In this document: positions 43,326 through 50,941 of the stretch, in pieces
Numbering within the stretch: the stretch's first letter is position 1
How the letters are laid out: each line of letters opens with the position of its first letter
From: Caulobacter sp.
GTDB taxonomy: Bacteria > Pseudomonadota > Alphaproteobacteria > Caulobacterales > Caulobacteraceae
NCBI GenBank assembly: GCA_017745235.1
Contig: JAGHZU010000011.1
Coordinates: forward strand, 1-64,000
Direction: 5' to 3'
DNA: 64,000 nucleotides
Made by a program: the position numbers and the translations under genes
The notes under the pieces: model-generated
Told to the model about the DNA's origin: nothing
The model's database searches: none
What the model saw: only the letters and a program-made list of their open reading frames with translations

Positions 43326-43339
43326 TCACCAATCGGTGA
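43326..43339. promoter_or_regulatory. Secondary inverted repeat in the esterase promoter
   Basis: TCACC and GGTGA form a perfect 5-bp inverted repeat around AATC, 18 bp upstream of the operator B core. The right arm GGTGAAT also occurs in operator C. It may be a second binding site for the same regulator or for another one. Confidence 0.35.
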
Positions 43340-43352
43340 ATCAGCCTCGACA

Positions 43353-43379
43353 TTTCATTATACAGATGCATAACCTAAT
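43353..43379 (+). promoter_or_regulatory. Operator candidate B, esterase/TonB-receptor operon
   Basis: The core TTATACAGATGCATAA (43358-43373) is palindromic apart from one position (TTATrCA-nn-TGCATAA). It is 40 bp upstream of the esterase ATG and contains a TTATAC-type -10 sequence. A repressor bound here would block polymerase directly. The surrounding bases match operator A over about 27 bp. Confidence 0.7.
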
Positions 43380-43413
43380 ATGTGGGACGGACCGGGAGAG
43401 TCCGAGGGAAACG

Positions 43414-44994
43414 ATGATGCACGACACAGCCACGCCTGAGCGCCGACATGCCTACGCCCTGGCGTCCGTGCTGGCCGCCGCGCTGAGCCTCACGGCCTGC
43501 GGCGCCAAGAGCCAGACACCGGCCCCGGCCGCGCCCCTGACGCCGGTCGAGGCCACCGTGTCGGCCGGCGCCCTGCGCGGCTACGTCGAGGACGGCGTGC
43601 GCATCTTCAAGGGCGTGCCCTACGCCCAGCCGCCGGTCGGCGAGCTTCGCTGGCGTCCGCCGCAGCCCATCCAGGCTTGGACCGGGGTGCGCCAGGCCCA
43701 GGCCTTCGGCTCGGACTGCATGCAGAACCGCGTCTCCTGGGACGACACCCAGACCAAGCTGCCCACCAGCGAGGACTGCCTGAGCCTGAACGTCTGGTCC
43801 CCGGCCAATGCGGCCAAGGCGCCGGTGATGGTGTGGATCCACGGCGGCGGCTTCGTGATGGGCTCGGGCAGCCAGCCGGTGTTCGACGGCGCCGCCCTGG
43901 CCCGCCGGGGCGTGGTGGTGGTGACCTTCAACTACCGGGTCGGCCGCTTCGGCTTCTTCGCCCACCCGGCCATCGACGCCGAGCATCCGGACGAGCCCAA
44001 GGGCAATTACGGCCTGATGGACCAGGTAGCGGCCCTGAAGTGGGTCAAGGCCAACATCGCTGCCCTTGGAGGCGATCCCGACCGCGTGACGATCTTCGGC
44101 CAGTCGGCCGGCGGCGCCTCGGTGGCCCAGCTGATGCTGAACCCCGAGGCCCAGGGCCTGTTCCGACAGGCCATCGCCCAGTCGGGCGGCGGGCGCGACG
44201 TCTGGCCGTTCCTGGCCGCCGACCGTCCCGGCAAGGCTTCGGCCGAGTCCATCGGCGTCGCCTTCGCCGACAAGGCCGGCGCCAGGAACGCCGACGCAGC
44301 GACGCTGCGCGCGCTGCCCGCGTCCAAGCTGGTGGGCAAGCTGGACCTGCTGAACATGGAAGAGGCCACCTTCTCAGGCCCGATCGTCGACGGCCGCCTG
44401 GTCGCCGGCTCGCCTGTCGAGGGTTTCGCCGCCGGCCGACAGGCCAAGGTCCCGCTGCTGATCGGAGCCAACAGCGACGAGTTGGGGATCATCCCCGGGT
44501 TCCTGAAGGGTATCTTCGCCGGCAAGCTGATCGGCCAGCTGGGACTGCCCGAAGACCGGCTGATGGCGATCTACGGCGACAAGTCCAGCCTGAACGCCGA
44601 CCTGCCCAGCGACGCCACCTTCGTCGAGCCGGCCCACGCCCTGGCGGGCCTGGCGGCCAAGTCCGGCCAGCCGGTCTGGAGCTACAGCTTCGGCTACGTG
44701 ATCGAGGCCAAGCGCAAGGATTGGCGCGGCGCGCCCCACTCCGGCGACCTGGGCTTCGTCTTCGACAACCTCGGCAAGCTGAAGGACCAGCCGACCGCCG
44801 CCGACCAGGCCGTGGCCGCGCGCTGGGCCGACACGTGGGCCGCCTTCGCCAAGACCGGCGACCCGGGCTGGGCTCGCTACGACGTGGCCAGCGACCAGCG
44901 CATGACCGCCACCAACACCGGCTCGGCCATGGCGCCGACGCCGCAACGCATTCGCGCCCTGGGAGCCCTCAGGGACGAGAAGACCGGGCGCTGA
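43414..44994 (+). CDS. Type-B carboxylesterase, lipoprotein
   Basis: A 526-aa alpha/beta hydrolase. The signal peptide has a lipobox LTAC (Cys29), so it should be anchored on the periplasmic face or outer membrane. The type-B carboxylesterase signatures are EDCLSLNVWSP and IFGQSAGGAS, with nucleophile Ser231. The oxyanion hole is HGGGF (about 143-147), and a candidate catalytic His is in GAPHSGDLGFVF. Such enzymes cleave ester bonds of acyl or aromatic groups. In this locus it may remove ester decorations from the imported glycoside. It is first in the operon, 41 bp before the TonB receptor. The start may be either of two adjacent ATG codons (43414 or 43417). Confidence 0.9.
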   Translation: MMHDTATPERRHAYALASVLAAALSLTACGAKSQTPAPAAPLTPVEATVSAGALRGYVEDGVRIFKGVPYAQPPVGELRWRPPQPIQAWTGVRQAQAFGSDCMQNRVSWDDTQTKLPTSEDCLSLNVWSPANAAKAPVMVWIHGGGFVMGSGSQPVFDGAALARRGVVVVTFNYRVGRFGFFAHPAIDAEHPDEPKGNYGLMDQVAALKWVKANIAALGGDPDRVTIFGQSAGGASVAQLMLNPEAQGLFRQAIAQSGGGRDVWPFLAADRPGKASAESIGVAFADKAGARNADAATLRALPASKLVGKLDLLNMEEATFSGPIVDGRLVAGSPVEGFAAGRQAKVPLLIGANSDELGIIPGFLKGIFAGKLIGQLGLPEDRLMAIYGDKSSLNADLPSDATFVEPAHALAGLAAKSGQPVWSYSFGYVIEAKRKDWRGAPHSGDLGFVFDNLGKLKDQPTAADQAVAARWADTWAAFAKTGDPGWARYDVASDQRMTATNTGSAMAPTPQRIRALGALRDEKTGR

Positions 44995-45035
44995 ACCGCG
45001 CCCGCGAAAGAACCAACAACAAGAGTGGGGAAACG

Positions 45036-47288
45036 ATGAGCAGGATGAAGACCGCGCTGGCCCTGGGGGTCTCGCTGACCGCCCTGGCCTCGGGACAGGC
45101 CATGGCCCAGGACGCCAAGCACGACGAGGCGATGATGATCACCGAGGTGGTCGTCACCGCGCAGAAGCGTGAGGAAAAACTGCAGGACGTGCCGATCGCC
45201 GTCAGCGTGGTGGGCGAGACCGACCTGCAGCGCCGCAATATCGGCAACATCGACCAGCTGAAGCTGGTAGTGCCCAGCTTCGAGTCCACCTCGTTCGGGG
45301 TATCGGTGCGCGGCGTCGGCACCTCGACCTTCTCGACCTCGATCGAACCGACGGTTTCGACCGTGCTTGACGGCGTGGTGCTGGGCCGGCCGGAGATGGC
45401 GCTGGGCAGCTTCTACGACGTGGCCCGCGTGGAGATCCTGCGCGGCCCGCAAGGCATGCTGTTCGGCAAGAACGCCTCGGCCGGCCTGGTCAACATCACC
45501 ACCAACGCGCCCAAGCTGAACAAGACCGAGGCCCTGGCCAACATCAACGTCGGCCAGGACGGCTACCACAAGTCCGACGCCACGCTGAACCTGCCGGTCG
45601 GCGAGAACGCCGCTATCCGCCTGGGCGCCTATGTCAACAAGCTGGACGGCGTGCTGCACAACAAGTTCGACGGTCGCCGCTTCAACGGCAACGACGAGTG
45701 GGGGACGCGCGCCAAACTGCTGTGGCGGCCCACCGACACCGTCGACGTGCTGGTCACGGCCGACTACTCCAAGCAGGACCAGTCGATCACCTGGTCGCCC
45801 TACAAGGTCAATCCGACCGGAGCCCTGGCCCTGGTCTACGCCGGCTGCGGCGTGAAGGCCTCGCCCGAGAACACCGACCTCTGCATCGACGGACCGCAGT
45901 ACAAGGATCGCGAGAACTACGGGCTGGTCGCCGAGGTCAACTGGAGCCTGCCGGGCGGCCAGACCTTGACCTCGATCACGGCCGGGCGTCGCGCGTTCGA
46001 TCTCAGCAACGGCGACTCCGACAGCCTGCCGGTCAACATCCTCAACGACAACATCTCCAACCAGGACCTGCGCCAGATCAGCCAGGAACTGCGCCTGTCC
46101 TCGCCCACCGGCGGGCGGCTGGAATATGTGGCGGGTCTCTACTTCTACCGCCAGAAGACCAACCAGACGACCGACCAGACCGGCAGCTTCGGCCTGCCGT
46201 TCGGCCTGAAAGGCAACAGCACGATCAACAGCCTGGTGGAGACCACCAGCTACGCCGCCTTCGGCCAGGCGCATTTCGACCTGACCGAGAAACTGGCCCT
46301 GATCGGCGGCGCGCGCCTGACCCACGACAAGGTGAGCCTGGACTTCAACCAATTCACCCGCGCGGGCTATGTGGCCATCAATCCGACGGTCCGGTTCGAT
46401 GACTCCGCCACCGAGACCAACTTCTCCTGGCGCATCGGCGCACAGTACCAGTTCGCCCAGCGCACCATGGGCTACGCCACCGTCTCGCGCGGCTACAAGG
46501 GTCCGGGCTTCAACCAGACCGGCGTCAGCAACGCCACCACCAGCCAGGAAGTTGGCCCGGAAATCCCGACCAGCTACGAGCTGGGCGTGAAGACCGGCCT
46601 GCTGGGCGGGCTGGCTGTCGTGAACGTCGCTGCGTTCTCCACCAAGTTCGAGGACTACCAGGCCCAGACGGTCGACTTCACCCTGACCCCGCCGGCCTTC
46701 CGCACGATCAACGCCGGCGACCTGAAGACCAAGGGCGTGGAAGCCGACCTGAGCGCCTACCTGGCCCCCGGCCTGATGGTCTCGGCGGCGGTCGCGTACA
46801 TCGACGCCAAGTACGGCGACTTCGCCCCGATCTCGTGCGACCCGGTGGTCACCCCCACGGGCTGTGTCGTGATCGCGCCGGGCATCCCGGGCCTGAAGCC
46901 GCCGCTCTACGGCTACGACGCCTCGGGCCAGCGCCTGAGCGGCGTCTCCAAGTGGAAGACCAGCTTCGCGGCCGTCTACAGCCGCCCGATCGGCCACGGC
47001 CTGGAGTTCAACGCCTCGGCCGACTACGGCTGGCGCGACGGCTACAACGCCTCGGCAACGCGCGATCCCAACACCTACATCAAGAGCTACGGCATCCTGG
47101 GCGCGACCATCGGGATCGGGTCCGAGGACGACCGCTGGAAGCTGGCGGTCTGGGGCAAGAACCTGACCGACAAGCGCTTCCCCAGCTCGCTGTTCGGCAC
47201 GCCGTTCGCCGGCGCGGGCGACTACAGCCAGGTCCTGACGGGCGACGCCTTCCGCCGCTACGGCGTGACTTTGAACCTTCGCTACTAA
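45036..47288 (+). CDS. TonB-dependent outer-membrane receptor
   Basis: A 750-aa receptor. The signal peptide ends near GQAMAQDA. A TonB-box-like segment (ITEVVVTAQKREEKLQDVP) and the plug domain (IAVSVVGETDLQRRNIGNID through FGKNASAGLVNITT) follow. The 22-strand barrel ends in the typical aromatic terminus TLNLRY. There is no N-terminal STN domain, so no direct sigma/anti-sigma signalling is expected. It should import the glycoside handled by the neighbouring enzymes. It is the second gene of the operon with the esterase and ends at a strong intrinsic terminator (47347-47381). An unlinked TonB system is presumed elsewhere. Confidence 0.93.
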   Translation: MSRMKTALALGVSLTALASGQAMAQDAKHDEAMMITEVVVTAQKREEKLQDVPIAVSVVGETDLQRRNIGNIDQLKLVVPSFESTSFGVSVRGVGTSTFSTSIEPTVSTVLDGVVLGRPEMALGSFYDVARVEILRGPQGMLFGKNASAGLVNITTNAPKLNKTEALANINVGQDGYHKSDATLNLPVGENAAIRLGAYVNKLDGVLHNKFDGRRFNGNDEWGTRAKLLWRPTDTVDVLVTADYSKQDQSITWSPYKVNPTGALALVYAGCGVKASPENTDLCIDGPQYKDRENYGLVAEVNWSLPGGQTLTSITAGRRAFDLSNGDSDSLPVNILNDNISNQDLRQISQELRLSSPTGGRLEYVAGLYFYRQKTNQTTDQTGSFGLPFGLKGNSTINSLVETTSYAAFGQAHFDLTEKLALIGGARLTHDKVSLDFNQFTRAGYVAINPTVRFDDSATETNFSWRIGAQYQFAQRTMGYATVSRGYKGPGFNQTGVSNATTSQEVGPEIPTSYELGVKTGLLGGLAVVNVAAFSTKFEDYQAQTVDFTLTPPAFRTINAGDLKTKGVEADLSAYLAPGLMVSAAVAYIDAKYGDFAPISCDPVVTPTGCVVIAPGIPGLKPPLYGYDASGQRLSGVSKWKTSFAAVYSRPIGHGLEFNASADYGWRDGYNASATRDPNTYIKSYGILGATIGIGSEDDRWKLAVWGKNLTDKRFPSSLFGTPFAGAGDYSQVLTGDAFRRYGVTLNLRY

Positions 47289-47346
47289 GCGTGACGGAGG
47301 GGCCTGGATCATCCAGCCCCTCACCTCCCCGGCCGTTCGGCCGCTG

Positions 47347-47381
47347 AACCGGAGAGGGCCTCGCCTCTCCGGTTCTTTTTT
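47347..47381 (+). terminator. Intrinsic terminator after the TonB receptor gene
   Basis: AACCGGAGAGG and CCTCTCCGGTT form a perfect 11-bp stem with a 6-base loop, followed by C and TTTTTT. A textbook rho-independent terminator on the plus strand. Confidence 0.9.
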
Positions 47382-47399
47382 GCGCGCCCGCCCGCGAAC

Positions 47400-47428
47400 G
47401 AAGAAGGGCCGCCGCAATGCGGCGGCCC
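47400..47428 (-). terminator. Hairpin terminator candidate for the GH5 gene
   Basis: GGGCCGCCGC and GCGGCGGCCC make a perfect 10-bp stem around AAT (47406-47428). On the minus strand the stem is followed by TTCTTC. It lies just after the GH5 stop and can serve that transcript. Confidence 0.6.
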
Positions 47429-47483
47429 CTGAGCCCCGGACAACTTTCCAGGGCAAAGATAAAGCGTGTCGAGCGAAGGCGGC

Positions 47484-49427
47484 CTAAGCCGCCTCCACCA
47501 CCACCGACAGCAGTCCCGCCTCGCCAGCCCAGACCGTCACCTTCCGGGCCTCGCGATCACGGGTCCAGCGCGCGCCAGGTTGCGACAGGGTCACCTTCAC
47601 GCCGTTCGGGAAGTGGGCGTCGGGGATGTAGATCTCGGTCGGCGCCGAGATCGTCGGATCGGCCTCCAGCTCCAGTTCGAACCGGCCGTCGGCGAAGCGC
47701 ATGGCGCCGATCACGCCCTGGGCCAGCGGCGCGTAGGGACGGCAGAAGCCCAGCAGGGCGCGCGCGCCGTCGTCGGCTCCGCCGGTCCCGTCGACCTGGT
47801 CCAGCGAATAGATCGACAGATCCTCCTGGTTCCAGCCGTCGCCGATGCGCAGGTCGTTGCGGTTGCTGGCGGTGTAGTTCCACTGGGTGGACGACAGCCG
47901 CAGGGCGTCGAGCGCATCGTACATCAACGCCAGGGCCTGGGCGTGGGCCGCCCAGATCTGTTCGCCGCGCTCGCCTCGCGCCCAGGCCTCGAAGGCCTCG
48001 CCCTCGTTGAGGTCGTAGGGAATGCCGAACTCGCCGATCAACGTGGGCGCGCCATCCGAGCCGAACTTGGTTCCGAGCCAGGCGATGTAGGCCATCTGGT
48101 TGAAGTAGCGCGCCAGCAGAGGCTCGGCGGGCTGGTTCGGATCGAACCGCTTCTTGCGCAGGATGTCGATGTCGTACCAGTGGCTGGCGTTGACGCTGCG
48201 CTCGGGCATGGCGTTGGGGAAGGTCTTCCCCGTGCCCACCAGATAGGGGCAGAGCTCGGCGAACAGCAGCCAGTCGGGGCGCACGGCGCGGATCGTCTGG
48301 GCCACGCGGGCGAAGAACGGAGCCATGAACAGGTTTTCGTGGTCGATCGGCTTGCCGTCCCGCACACGGAAGAAGTCCTCGTCCAGCACCTGATCGCCGG
48401 CCTCGTCGAACCGCCAGGCGCCGGCGCGCTCGAAGGGATCGGGACCGTCGTCCAGCCAGATCGAGACGCCGGCCTCGTTGGCGGGCTCTTGGTCGATGAC
48501 TCGCAGCACGCCACGGTCGTCGCCCCAGCCCAGGCGGGCGATCGAGACGGTGCGGCCGCGCGCGGCGCGCAGGCCGTCCAGCGGCGTCCACGCCCGGCCG
48601 GGCCAGACGGGCAGCGGATCTTCAGGCGTGGCCTGCAGGCGCGGCGCGCTCATCGGCAGGCCCACCCAGCCCAGGCCCGGTTCGTTGAAGCTGTCGAAGC
48701 CGATCACGTTGTCCAGGTGCGCCACGCGGCGGGCCAGGGCGGCCATCGCGCCCAGATAGTGGTCCTGCAGGAAGCGCTGGACGTTGCGGCCGTCCACGAT
48801 CCAGTCCGGCGTCAGGGTCTCGCCCGCGAAGAAGGCCGTCCAGGCGATGGCGTTGGCCGGGAGGCGATAATTGGTCGCCCAGCTCATCATCGGATAGCGG
48901 TCCTCCTGGCGGCGCTCCTCGCTCGTGTAGTCGTAGCGGTGCTGCATCACGTGGGCGGCGTCGGCGGCGTCGAACTTGGTGAAGTCCAGGCCTAGAGCCT
49001 CGAACACCCAGCCGGGCGCGCCGTCGCCGCCGCTCATGCGGCTCCAGACATCCTGGTGGAAGTCGACGAACACGAACAGGCCGTGGGCCCCGGCCCGCTC
49101 GGCCACGGCGGCGTAGTAGTCGAGATAGGCCTCGTCATACTGGCCCGGGCCGGCGTGCTCGACCGCCTCCCAGGTGGTCAGCAGGCGCAGGGTGTTGAAG
49201 CCCCAGCCGGCGATACGGCCCAGGTGCGCATCGGCGTCTTCCAGGGGGAACGGGCGGCCAATGAAGCTGATCGTGCGATGGTCGGAAAAATCGCTGGGAT
49301 GGTCGGTGCCGCCGTTCGGCCAAGGCGCCTTGCAGTCCCCGCCCAGATTGACGCCCCGCAGGATGGCCTGACGCCCGTGCGCATCGACAAATCGACTTCC
49401 ACGAACATCGATCAGCGGCTTTGACAT
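47484..49427 (-). CDS. GH5-family glycoside hydrolase, cytoplasmic
   Basis: A 647-aa enzyme with a (beta/alpha)8 GH5-type catalytic domain. The general acid/base Glu249 is in GFDSFNEPGLG and the nucleophile Glu466 is in TLIGEFGIP. Other family residues include RLLTTWEAVE and VFVDFHQDVWSR near strands 2 and 3. A C-terminal beta-sandwich follows after about 560. Endoglycoceramidase- and rutinosidase-like GH5 enzymes have this overall layout. No signal peptide is present, so it should act on imported oligosaccharides or glycosides. It diverges from the GPH transporter gene with operator C between them, which fits a cytoplasmic hydrolase fed by that transporter. The exact glycoside is unknown. 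Confidence 0.85.
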   Translation of the reverse strand: MSKPLIDVRGSRFVDAHGRQAILRGVNLGGDCKAPWPNGGTDHPSDFSDHRTISFIGRPFPLEDADAHLGRIAGWGFNTLRLLTTWEAVEHAGPGQYDEAYLDYYAAVAERAGAHGLFVFVDFHQDVWSRMSGGDGAPGWVFEALGLDFTKFDAADAAHVMQHRYDYTSEERRQEDRYPMMSWATNYRLPANAIAWTAFFAGETLTPDWIVDGRNVQRFLQDHYLGAMAALARRVAHLDNVIGFDSFNEPGLGWVGLPMSAPRLQATPEDPLPVWPGRAWTPLDGLRAARGRTVSIARLGWGDDRGVLRVIDQEPANEAGVSIWLDDGPDPFERAGAWRFDEAGDQVLDEDFFRVRDGKPIDHENLFMAPFFARVAQTIRAVRPDWLLFAELCPYLVGTGKTFPNAMPERSVNASHWYDIDILRKKRFDPNQPAEPLLARYFNQMAYIAWLGTKFGSDGAPTLIGEFGIPYDLNEGEAFEAWARGERGEQIWAAHAQALALMYDALDALRLSSTQWNYTASNRNDLRIGDGWNQEDLSIYSLDQVDGTGGADDGARALLGFCRPYAPLAQGVIGAMRFADGRFELELEADPTISAPTEIYIPDAHFPNGVKVTLSQPGARWTRDREARKVTVWAGEAGLLSVVVEAA

Positions 49428-49451
49428 TCCATTCTCCCGGGGGCATTGTCA

Positions 49452-49475
49452 TTTCGTTATACAACTGGTGAATAA
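49452..49475 (+). promoter_or_regulatory. Operator candidate C, between GH5 and GPH transporter genes
   Basis: TTATACAACTGGTGAATAA (49457-49475) shares CATTTC(A/G)TTATACA with operator B. Its palindrome is looser, with arms TTATnCA and TGnATAA separated by 5 bases rather than 2. It lies 29 bp upstream of the minus-strand GH5 ATG and 47 bp upstream of the plus-strand transporter ATG. One site could therefore control both. Confidence 0.55.
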
Positions 49476-49522
49476 ACGGGACGGACCCTTCGGTCCAGTG
49501 CCGACGAGAAAACGGGGAAGAA

Positions 49523-50941
49523 ATGCCAAGCGTGATCCAGGGCGACGCGCCCAGGCTGACGGCCGTGCGGAAAGCCGCGATCGGCGTCGGCGACTTCGGC
49601 TTCAACCTGTATTGGCAGACGGCGGGGCTCTACCTGCTGTTCTTCTACACCGACGCCCTGGGCCTGCCGGCAGCGACGGCCGGGTTCATCTACATGGCGG
49701 CCCTGATCTGGGACGCGGCGCTGGATCCGATCCTCGGCATGGTCGTCGATCGCACCCGCACGCGGATGGGGCGCTATCGTCCCTATCTGCTGCTGGGGGC
49801 CGCGCCGCTGGCCTTGGGCTTCATCGCCCTGTTCGTAGGCCCCGCCGCCCCCACCGCCGGAGCGGTGGCCTTCGCGGCCATCACCCACATCCTGTTCCGC
49901 ACGCTCTACGCCGTGGTCTCGATTCCCTATGCGGCGCTGTTCGCCCGCATCACGCGCGACAGCACCCAGCGCGGCGACATGGCCGGCGTGCGCATGGTGT
50001 TCGGCACGCTGTCGGCCATCGCCGTGGCCGCCCTGACCCTTCCGCTGGCCCAGGCCCTGTCAACGCCCGACGCCCCACGCAGGGGCTGGCTGATCGTGGC
50101 CGCCGTCTACGGTGTGATCGCCGCTCTCTGCCTGCTGGCCGTGGCCTGGGCCGCGCGCGGGCTGGACGTGGCCGACGACGAGCCCGTCCCACGCCATCCG
50201 CTGGGCGATGTGGTCCGCAGCCTGCTGGCCAACCGCGCCATGCTGCTGGTGCTGGGGGCCGTGGTCCTCAGCGCCTTCTCGGGCACGATGTTCTCCAAGA
50301 ACCTGCTCTATTACTTCAAGTACGTGGTCGGCGACGCCTCGCTGGGGAGCGCCGCCCTGGCGGTGGGCGCCCTGACGGCCGCCATCTGCGTGCCGGCCTT
50401 TGCGGTGATCGTGCGCCTGGCGGGCAAGCGCGAGGCCTGGCTGATCGGCGCGATCCCCGGCCTGGCGGGCCTGGTGCTCTGGCACTTCGCCGACGGCCAC
50501 GGCGTGACCCTGTTGCTCGCCGCCGTGGTCCTGCAGGCCATGGGTCTGGCCTCCTACGTGGTCTGCTTCTGGGGCATGCTGCCCGACACGGTCGAGTACG
50601 GCGAATGGCGCACGGGCATCCGCACCGAGTCGCTGGTGTTCGGCCTGCTGGTGCTGGGCCAGAAAGCGGCCCTTGGCTTGGGCGCGGGCTTCCTGGGCGT
50701 GGCCCTGACCCACGTGGGCTACGCGCCCAACGCCCCCCAGAGCCCCGAGACCCTGGCCGGCATCAAGGCGATGATGTTCTGGATCCCGCTGATCGGCGGC
50801 CTGGCCTCGGCCGGCCTGATCGCCCTCTATCCGATCACCCGCGCCTCGCACGAGAAAATGGTGGCCGAGATCGCCGCCCGCTCGGCCGACGCGCCCGTCG
50901 CCCCCACCAAGATTTCCCTGCAAGAAACGGTGATCCAATGA
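49523..50941 (+). CDS. GPH-family sugar:cation symporter (MFS)
   Basis: A 472-aa transporter with about 12 membrane helices. The N-terminal part carries features of glycoside-pentoside-hexuronide transporters: GVGDFGFNLYWQTAGLYLLFFY, DPILGMVVDRTRTRMGRYRPY (the MelB-type conserved loop) and the Asp residues in helix II used for cation coupling. It would bring a di- or oligosaccharide, or the sugar released in the periplasm, into the cytoplasm. It diverges from the GH5 gene, and its stop overlaps the start of the tannase-family gene by 4 bases (ATGA), so the two are translationally coupled. Confidence 0.88.
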   Translation: MPSVIQGDAPRLTAVRKAAIGVGDFGFNLYWQTAGLYLLFFYTDALGLPAATAGFIYMAALIWDAALDPILGMVVDRTRTRMGRYRPYLLLGAAPLALGFIALFVGPAAPTAGAVAFAAITHILFRTLYAVVSIPYAALFARITRDSTQRGDMAGVRMVFGTLSAIAVAALTLPLAQALSTPDAPRRGWLIVAAVYGVIAALCLLAVAWAARGLDVADDEPVPRHPLGDVVRSLLANRAMLLVLGAVVLSAFSGTMFSKNLLYYFKYVVGDASLGSAALAVGALTAAICVPAFAVIVRLAGKREAWLIGAIPGLAGLVLWHFADGHGVTLLLAAVVLQAMGLASYVVCFWGMLPDTVEYGEWRTGIRTESLVFGLLVLGQKAALGLGAGFLGVALTHVGYAPNAPQSPETLAGIKAMMFWIPLIGGLASAGLIALYPITRASHEKMVAEIAARSADAPVAPTKISLQETVIQ

